The translations under genes were made by a program, and so were the position numbers. The notes below the pieces were generated by a model. The model had not been told where the DNA came from, ran no database searches, and was given only the letters and a program-made list of their open reading frames with translations. DNA of 64,000 bases from an uncultured Oscillospiraceae bacterium. GTDB taxonomy: Bacteria; Bacillota; Clostridia; Oscillospirales; Oscillospiraceae. The stretch spans positions 62,001 to 126,000 of the forward strand of contig CANQFT010000001.1 in assembly GCA_947599925.1 (NCBI GenBank). The letters are read 5' to 3'. Positions 58,512 to 64,000 of the stretch are shown here, in pieces. How positions within the stretch are numbered: position 1 is the first letter of the stretch; every line of letters starts with the position of its first letter.

Positions 58512-58543
58512 CAAAAAAACAGGCGGCCCGCATGGGCCACCTG
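58512..58543 (-). terminator. Rho-independent terminator downstream of the SDR gene repeat region
   Basis: Minus strand ACAGGTGGCCC-ATGC-GGGCCGCCTGTTTTTTT. Confidence 0.75.
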
Positions 58544-58560
58544 TCGGTTCGCTCAGTCGC

Positions 58561-58983
58561 GCTTCGTTGTCACGCTCGCATTGGGCGGCCTTTCCGGACC
58601 CGCTTCGCCCCTGCGCGGCCCAAATGCCGCTCACGCCTGACGGCGTTCGCCTGTTTTGGGCCTGTCGGGGCTCCACCGGCCCCGGGCCGCCTATGCTCGC
58701 GCTTCGCTGTCACGCTCGCATTGGGCGGCCTTCTCGGACCCGCTTCGCCCCTGCGCGGCCCAAATGCCGCTCACGCCTGCGGCGTTCGCCTGTTTTGGGC
58801 CTGTCGGGCCTCCGGCTCCGGCCCGCCTATGCTCGCGCTTCGTTGTCACGCTCGCATTGGGCGGCCTTCTCGGACCCGCTTCGCCCCTGCGCGGCCCAAA
58901 TGCCGCTCACGCCTCGCGGCGTTCGCCTGTTTTGGGCCTGTCGGGGCTCCACCGGCCCCGGCCCGCCTATGCTTGCGCTTCGG
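58561..58983. repeat. Tandem repeat, three units of 140/136/140 bp
   Basis: GCTTCG(T/C)TGTCACGCTCGCATTGGGCGGCC at 58561, 58701, 58837; terminal GCTTCGG at 58977. Confidence 0.92.
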
Positions 58984-58986
58984 TCC

Positions 58987-59790
58987 TCAGGGCCTCAGGC
59001 CCATGCCGCCCTCCAGGGTCAGGGTCTCGCCGGTGAGGTACTTGAAGTCGGGGTTGGCCAGCTGGACGCACACCCGTCCGATCTCCAACTCCGGGTCGCC
59101 GTAGTGACCCATGGGCGGCATCTTCACGTTGGCCTTGAACGCGTCGGGATAGGCTTTCTGAAAGCCCTCCAGCTGGGCGGTCCAGGCGATGGGGCAGACC
59201 ACGTTGACGTTGATCCCGTCGGGGCCCCACTCGGTGGCGGCCACGCGGGAAAGACCCCGGATGCCCTCTTTCGCGGCGGCGTAGGCGCACTGGCCGTAGT
59301 TTCCAAAGAGCCCCGCGCCGCTGGCGAAGTTGATCACGCTGCCCTTGGCCTCTTTCAGATAGGGATAGGCGGCCTGCATATAGTAGAAAGCGGCGTACAG
59401 CCCGGAGTAGAGGGCCAGATCGAACTGCTCGGTGGTGTGGTCGGCCAGGGTGACGCCGGAGGCGCTGGCCTGGGCGTTGTTGATGAGCACGTCGATGCGC
59501 CCAAAGGCTTTGACGGCCTCATCGATGACGTGCTGGACCACGGCCTTGTTGTCCTGGCCGGAGGCCACGTCGGCCTGCACAGGCAGAACTTTGACGCCGT
59601 AGAGCCGCTCCAGCTCCTCCTTGGCGTCCTCCAGCTTCTTCACGTTGCGCCCGGTGATGACCAGGTTGGCCCCCTCCTTGGCGTAGGCGGTGGCGATGCC
59701 GTAGCCGATGGAGCCGCAGCTCTTGCCATCGCCCAGAACGGCCCGGCCTCCGCCGGTGATGATGGCGGTCTTACCCTCTAAAAATCCCAT
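58987..59790 (-). CDS. Short-chain dehydrogenase/reductase
   Basis: TAIITGGGRAVLGDGKSCGSIGYGIATAYAKEGANLVITGRN; YAAAKEGIRGLSRVAATEW. Confidence 0.9.
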   Translation of the reverse strand: MGFLEGKTAIITGGGRAVLGDGKSCGSIGYGIATAYAKEGANLVITGRNVKKLEDAKEELERLYGVKVLPVQADVASGQDNKAVVQHVIDEAVKAFGRIDVLINNAQASASGVTLADHTTEQFDLALYSGLYAAFYYMQAAYPYLKEAKGSVINFASGAGLFGNYGQCAYAAAKEGIRGLSRVAATEWGPDGINVNVVCPIAWTAQLEGFQKAYPDAFKANVKMPPMGHYGDPELEIGRVCVQLANPDFKYLTGETLTLEGGMGLRP

Positions 59791-59823
59791 GTGAAAATAC
59801 GCTCCTTTCAGGATAGTTTTGCC

Positions 59824-61239
59824 TTACTTTTTGGCGAGATATTCATCAATGGCCTTTGCGGCCACCTTGCCCGCGCCCATGGCGGAGATGACGGTGGCGG
59901 CCCCGGTGACGGCGTCGCCTCCGGCGTAGACCCCGGCCTTGGTGGTGGCGCCGGTCTGCTCCTCCACGATGATGCCGCCGTGGCGGTTGACCTCCAGCCC
60001 CTCGGTGGTGGACTTGATGAGGGGGTTGGGGGAGGTGCCGATGGACATGACCACCGTGTCCACGTCGATGTCAAACTCGCTGCCCTCGATGGGGATGGGG
60101 CGGCGGCGGCCCTTCTCGTCGGGCTCGCCCAGCTCCATTTTGATGCAGCGCATCCCCGTGACAAAGCCGTTTTTGGGGTCGCGCTTGTCGTCGGGGTTCT
60201 GGTAGCCCAGGATCTCCACGGGGTTGTGCAGCAGCTTGAACTCGATGCCCTCCTCCATGGCGTGCTCCACCTCCTCTTTCCGGGCGGGGAGCTCCTCCAG
60301 GGAGCGGCGGTAGACGATATACACCTTCTCCGCGCCCAGCCGCAGGGCGGTGCGGGCCGCGTCCATGGCCACGTTGCCGCCGCCCACCACGGCCACCTTG
60401 CCGCCCTTCATGATGGGGGTGACGGGCTCGTCCTTGTAGGCTTTCATCAGGTTGGAGCGGGTCAGGAACTCATTGGCGGAGTAGACCCCTTTCAGGCTCT
60501 CGCCGGGGATGCCCATGAAGTTGGGCAGACCCGCGCCGGAGCCCACGAACACCGCCTCAAAGCCCATGTCGAAGAGCTCGTCGATGGTGAGGGTCTTGCC
60601 GATGACCATGTTGGTCTCCATCTTCACCCCCATGGCGGTGAGGTTGTCCACCTCTTTCTGGACGATGGACTTGGGCAGACGGAACTCCGGGATGCCGTAG
60701 ACCAGCACGCCTCCGGCGGTGTGCAGGGCCTCAAAGACAGTGACCTCGTAGCCCTTCTTGGCCAGATCGCCCGCGCAGGTCAGACCGCTGGGGCCGGAAC
60801 CCACCACCGCCACCTTGTGGCCGTTGGAGGGGACCTTCTCCGGGGCGGCCTGGGCGTGGGCGTTGTGCCAGTCGGCCACGAACCGCTCCAGCCGGCCGAT
60901 GCCCACCGGCTCGCCCTTGATGCCCCGGACGCACTTGCTCTCGCACTGGGTCTCCTGGGGGCAGACCCGGCCGCAGACGGCGGGCAGGGAGGAGGACTGC
61001 TGGATGATCTGATAGGCCCCCTCAAAGTCCCCCTCCTTGATCTTCTCGATAAAGGCGGGGATGTGGATGTTCACCGGGCAGCCGGACACGCAGGGCATAT
61101 TTTTGCAGTTGAGGCACCGCAGGGCCTCGTCTATGGCGGTGGCCTCGTCGTAGCCCAGGGCCACCTCGCTGAAGTTGTGGGCGCGGACCTTGGGGTCCTG
61201 GGTGGGCATGGGGTTCTTCTTGGGGTTCATGTTGGCCAT
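59824..61239 (-). CDS. Glutamate synthase small subunit-like/NADPH:ferredoxin oxidoreductase (NfnB-like)
   Basis: CLNCKNMPCVSGCPVNIHIP, CGRVCPQETQCESKC, VAVVGSGPSGLTCAGDLAKKGYEVTVFEA. Confidence 0.92.
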   Translation of the reverse strand: MANMNPKKNPMPTQDPKVRAHNFSEVALGYDEATAIDEALRCLNCKNMPCVSGCPVNIHIPAFIEKIKEGDFEGAYQIIQQSSSLPAVCGRVCPQETQCESKCVRGIKGEPVGIGRLERFVADWHNAHAQAAPEKVPSNGHKVAVVGSGPSGLTCAGDLAKKGYEVTVFEALHTAGGVLVYGIPEFRLPKSIVQKEVDNLTAMGVKMETNMVIGKTLTIDELFDMGFEAVFVGSGAGLPNFMGIPGESLKGVYSANEFLTRSNLMKAYKDEPVTPIMKGGKVAVVGGGNVAMDAARTALRLGAEKVYIVYRRSLEELPARKEEVEHAMEEGIEFKLLHNPVEILGYQNPDDKRDPKNGFVTGMRCIKMELGEPDEKGRRRPIPIEGSEFDIDVDTVVMSIGTSPNPLIKSTTEGLEVNRHGGIIVEEQTGATTKAGVYAGGDAVTGAATVISAMGAGKVAAKAIDEYLAKK

Positions 61240-61240
61240 A

Positions 61241-62095
61241 TCATTGCGCCTCCTTTTTGAACAGGTTGCAGGTCTCTTCGTAGGCGTGGCGCTCAAAGTC
61301 CCGGTACATGGCGCCGCGGCTCATGGCCTCGTCAAAATCCACCTGGTAGCCGTCAAAGTCCGGGCCGTCCACACAGGCGAATTTGGTGACGCTCTTGCCA
61401 TCTTGGCGCAGGGTCAGCCGGCAGCCGCCGCACATCCCCGTGCCGTCGATCATGATGGGGTTCATGCTCACCACGCAGGGGATGCCGGTGGGCCGGGTGG
61501 CCTCCACCACGAACTTCATCATAATGAGGGGCCCGATGGCGATGACCTCGTCAAAGGTCTCCCCAGCGGCGAACATCTCGTTGAGGGGGACGCACACATT
61601 GCCCTCTCGCCCGTAGGAGCCGTCGTCGGTCATCACGTGGAGAACGTCCGAACAGGCCCGGAACTCGTCTTCCAGGATCAGCAGGTCCTTGGAGCGGAAG
61701 CCGATGATGGAGGTGACGGCGCAGCCCTGGTCGTGGAGCTTTTTGGCCACGGGCAGGGCGATGGCGCAGCCCACGCCGCCGCCCACCACGCAGACCTTTT
61801 TCAACCCCTGGGTGCGGGTGGCGACGCCCAGCGGACCCACAAAGTCCTGGAGGCTGTCGCCCTCGTTCAAGTGGTTGAGCCGCTCCGTGGTGGCGCCCAC
61901 GATTTGGAAAATGATCGTCACCGAGCCCTTTTCCCGGTCATAGCCCGCCACGGTCAGCGGGATGCGCTCTCCCGCCTCGTCCACCCGCAGGATGACGAAC
62001 TGCCCCGGCTGGGCCTTGGCGGCCACAAAGGGCGCCTGGATCTCCATCTTGGTAACAGTGGGGTTCAGCGCCTCTTTTTTCAAAATTTTATACAT
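61241..62095 (-). CDS. Sulfide/dihydroorotate dehydrogenase-like FAD/NAD-binding protein (NfnA-like)
   Basis: MYKILKKEALNPTVTKMEIQAPFVAAKAQPGQFVILRVDE; MIDGTGMCGGCRLTL. Confidence 0.9.
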   Translation of the reverse strand: MYKILKKEALNPTVTKMEIQAPFVAAKAQPGQFVILRVDEAGERIPLTVAGYDREKGSVTIIFQIVGATTERLNHLNEGDSLQDFVGPLGVATRTQGLKKVCVVGGGVGCAIALPVAKKLHDQGCAVTSIIGFRSKDLLILEDEFRACSDVLHVMTDDGSYGREGNVCVPLNEMFAAGETFDEVIAIGPLIMMKFVVEATRPTGIPCVVSMNPIMIDGTGMCGGCRLTLRQDGKSVTKFACVDGPDFDGYQVDFDEAMSRGAMYRDFERHAYEETCNLFKKEAQ

Positions 62096-62146
62096 TCCGC
62101 ACTCTCCTCTCGGAAATATCACAGATCGATCGGGTACCAGAGAGAA

Positions 62147-62174
62147 AGTATACTATTCTCATGGAAAAAGTCAA
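62147..62174 (-). promoter_or_regulatory. Sigma-A type promoter for the Nfn-like operon
   Basis: Minus strand TTGACT-16-TATACT. Confidence 0.6.
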
Positions 62175-62195
62175 GTGGAAAAGCCTTGTAAAGAC

Positions 62196-62223
62196 AAAAA
62201 GCCGGCTGCCCAAGACAGCCGGC
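62196..62223 (-). terminator. Rho-independent terminator of the serC-serA transcript
   Basis: Minus strand GCCGGCTG-TCTTGGG-CAGCCGGCTTTTTG. Confidence 0.8.
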
Positions 62224-62301
62224 CTGTTTTTCGCCGTGCGGACCGCCCCAAGCCCGGCCCGCCTATGCTCGCGCTTCGTTGTTCCCCAGGGGTGAGAATC
62301 C

Positions 62302-62427
62302 AAAGAGAGGGGCCGCGGCCCCTCTTTTTGGCCGAAGGGGATTCCAAAGGGGGCTCTCGGATTGCCCCCTTTGGCGGGTTTCTTGGGGGGTCTGGGGGGC
62401 CATTCTTTGACCGAATCAAAGAATGGT
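62302..62427. repeat. Three consecutive strong inverted repeats
   Basis: AGAGGGGCCGCGGCCCCTCT; CCAAAGGGGGC/GCCCCCTTTGG; CCATTCTTTGA-CCGAA-TCAAAGAATGG. Confidence 0.75.
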
Positions 62428-62512
62428 CCCCCAGGAAGAGGCCCTTGCCGGGCCCCGCCCGGCCCATGCTCACAGCTTTGGACCCGCCGGGCCTCCACCG
62501 GCTCCGGGCCGC

Positions 62513-63694
62513 CTATGCTCGCGCTTCGTGCTCCAGCAGCCGCACCCGGATCATGCCGTCCAGGGCGCGGATGTGCTCCATCACCGTGGCCGCGGGCACG
62601 GCGTTCAGGTCCACCATGGTGTAGGCGTAATCGCCCCTGGACTTGTTGGTCATGTTCTCCACGTTCATCCCCTCGGCGCTGAGGGCGGCGGTGATGTTCG
62701 CCAGCACGCCGGGGCTGTTGCGGTGGTGTATGCAAAGCCGCGCGGTGCCCGACCAGGGCATGACGCACTCCGGCAGGTTCACCGAGTTGACGATGTTGCC
62801 GTTTTCCAGGTAGTCGGCCAGTTCCCGGGCCGCCATGACCGCGCAGTTGTCCTCGCTCTCCGGGGTAGAGGCGCCCAGATGGGGCAGGGCGGTGACGTTG
62901 GGGGCGGCCAGCACCTTGCTGGTGGGGAAATCGGTGACGTAGGCGCCCAGCTTGCCGCTCTCCAGGGCGGCGATCACGTCGGTCTCATCGATCAGACCGC
63001 CGCGGGCCATGTTGATCACCCGCACCCCGTCCTTCATCTGGGCGATGGCGGCGGCGTTGATCATGCCCTTGGTGTCCTTGTTCTGGGGCACATGGAGGGT
63101 GATGTAATCCGCCTGGCGGTAGAGCTCGCCCAAGTCGGCGGTGAAGTTGACGGCCCGGCTCAGGGACAGGGCCCAGTGGACAGAGAGGAAGGGGTCGTAG
63201 CCCACCACGGTCATGCCCAGCTTCACCGCGATGTTGGCCACCTGTACGCCGATGGCGCCCAGGCCGATGACGCCCAGGGTCTTGCCCAGCAGTTCCGGGC
63301 CCACGAACTGGCTCTTGCCCTTCTCCACCACCTCGCTGACCTCCAGACCTTGGGCGGCCTGGGCATCCAGCCACTTGACGCCGGCGGCCACCTTCCGGGA
63401 GGCCATGAGCAGGGCGCAGGTGGTGAGCTCTTTCACGGCGTTGGCGTTGGCGCCGGGGGTGTTGAAGACCACGATGCCCGCCTCGGAGCAGCGGGGGATG
63501 GGGATGTTGTTGGTGCCCGCGCCGGCGCGGGCGATGGCCAGCAGGCTCTGGGGCAGTTCCGCCTCCAGCATATCCGCCGACCGCACCAGGATGCCCGTGG
63601 GCTCGGCGCAGTCGTCGGAGACGGTATACTTGGCCTTGTCCAGCTTGTCCAGGCCGATCTTGGCGATCTTGTTCAGGGTCTTGATGTTATACAT
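62513..63694 (-). CDS. serA: D-3-phosphoglycerate dehydrogenase with ACT domain
   Basis: IARAGAGTNNIPIPRCSEAGIVVFNTPGANANAVKEL; GKTLGVIGLGAIGVQVANIAVKLGM; C-terminal ACT. Confidence 0.9.
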   Translation of the reverse strand: MYNIKTLNKIAKIGLDKLDKAKYTVSDDCAEPTGILVRSADMLEAELPQSLLAIARAGAGTNNIPIPRCSEAGIVVFNTPGANANAVKELTTCALLMASRKVAAGVKWLDAQAAQGLEVSEVVEKGKSQFVGPELLGKTLGVIGLGAIGVQVANIAVKLGMTVVGYDPFLSVHWALSLSRAVNFTADLGELYRQADYITLHVPQNKDTKGMINAAAIAQMKDGVRVINMARGGLIDETDVIAALESGKLGAYVTDFPTSKVLAAPNVTALPHLGASTPESEDNCAVMAARELADYLENGNIVNSVNLPECVMPWSGTARLCIHHRNSPGVLANITAALSAEGMNVENMTNKSRGDYAYTMVDLNAVPAATVMEHIRALDGMIRVRLLEHEARA

Positions 63695-63700
63695 ACTCGC

Positions 63701-64000
63701 TCAATTCTCCTTGTCAAACTTGCGGATGAAGTCGCACAGCTTCTCCACGCCCTCGGTGGGCATGGCGTTGTAGATGGAGGCCCGCATCCCGCCCACGGCC
63801 CTGTGGCCCTTCAGATTGGTAAAGCCCGCCGCCACAGACTCCTTGACGAACTTGGCGTCCAGCTCCTCGTCCCCGGTGCGGAAGGTGACGTTCATGTCGC
63901 TGCGGCTGCCCTTCTCCACCGCGCAGGTGAAGAGCCTGGAGGCGTCGATCACGTCGTAGAGCATCTGGGCCTTGGCGTGCTTGATCTTCTCCATACCGGG
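63701..64000 (-). CDS. serC: Phosphoserine aminotransferase, C-terminal part (runs off window end)
   Basis: DMNVTFRTGDEELDAKFVKESVAAGFTNLKGHRAVGGMRASIYNAMPTEGVEKLCDFIRKF. Confidence 0.93.
   Translation of the reverse strand, partial: PGMEKIKHAKAQMLYDVIDASRLFTCAVEKGSRSDMNVTFRTGDEELDAKFVKESVAAGFTNLKGHRAVGGMRASIYNAMPTEGVEKLCDFIRKFDKEN

Noticed and set aside
58561-58983. CRISPR array
   Set aside because: Units are 136-140 bp with no short-repeat/unique-spacer pattern and no cas genes nearby.
58466-59781. ORFs across the 140-bp repeat and antisense to the SDR gene
   Set aside because: Repeat-derived frames open on both strands; no independent coding evidence.
1-64000. tRNA/rRNA genes or known riboswitches
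   Set aside because: None recognised by eye; tRNAscan-SE and Infernal against Rfam would be decisive.

Overview
GC-rich, low-GC-Gram-positive-type (Clostridia, probably Oscillospiraceae-like) chromosomal window. Contents in order: hemZ fragment, MBL hydrolase, NYN protein, nucleotidyltransferase, YihY/BrkB; a complete S10-spc-alpha ribosomal protein supercluster (rpsJ to rplQ, about 3.86-20.35 kb); a BvgS-like hybrid kinase; a 12.2 kb integrated element; spo0A; a lower-GC EcoRV-like restriction-modification island; recG; a giant SLH surface protein with a subtilase; CCA transferase; an esterase/esterase/ATP-grasp operon; an amino-acid ABC transporter; an SDR; an Nfn-like pair; serA and partial serC. 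The main finding is that the sporulation regulator gene spoVT appears split by a large-serine-recombinase element (about 23995-36236). The SpoVT N-terminus (aa 1-33) lies at 23908 and the SpoVT C-terminal domain is fused in frame to the recombinase at 36224-36676. Both junctions share the 13-bp core GAGGGCGACCCGC in the same orientation and codon phase. Conceptual excision restores a 179-aa SpoVT and a 613-aa recombinase with a different C-terminus. The reconstituted attP has near-perfect 12-bp inverted arms (11/12), one from each end of the element. Other points of interest: ribosomal proteins with repetitive charged extensions (notably L5 with a 22-aa tandem repeat), dispersed hairpin repeats, and tandem repeat arrays abutting gene 3' ends. 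No tRNA, rRNA or CRISPR was recognised. All calls were made by eye from sequence, with no database search.
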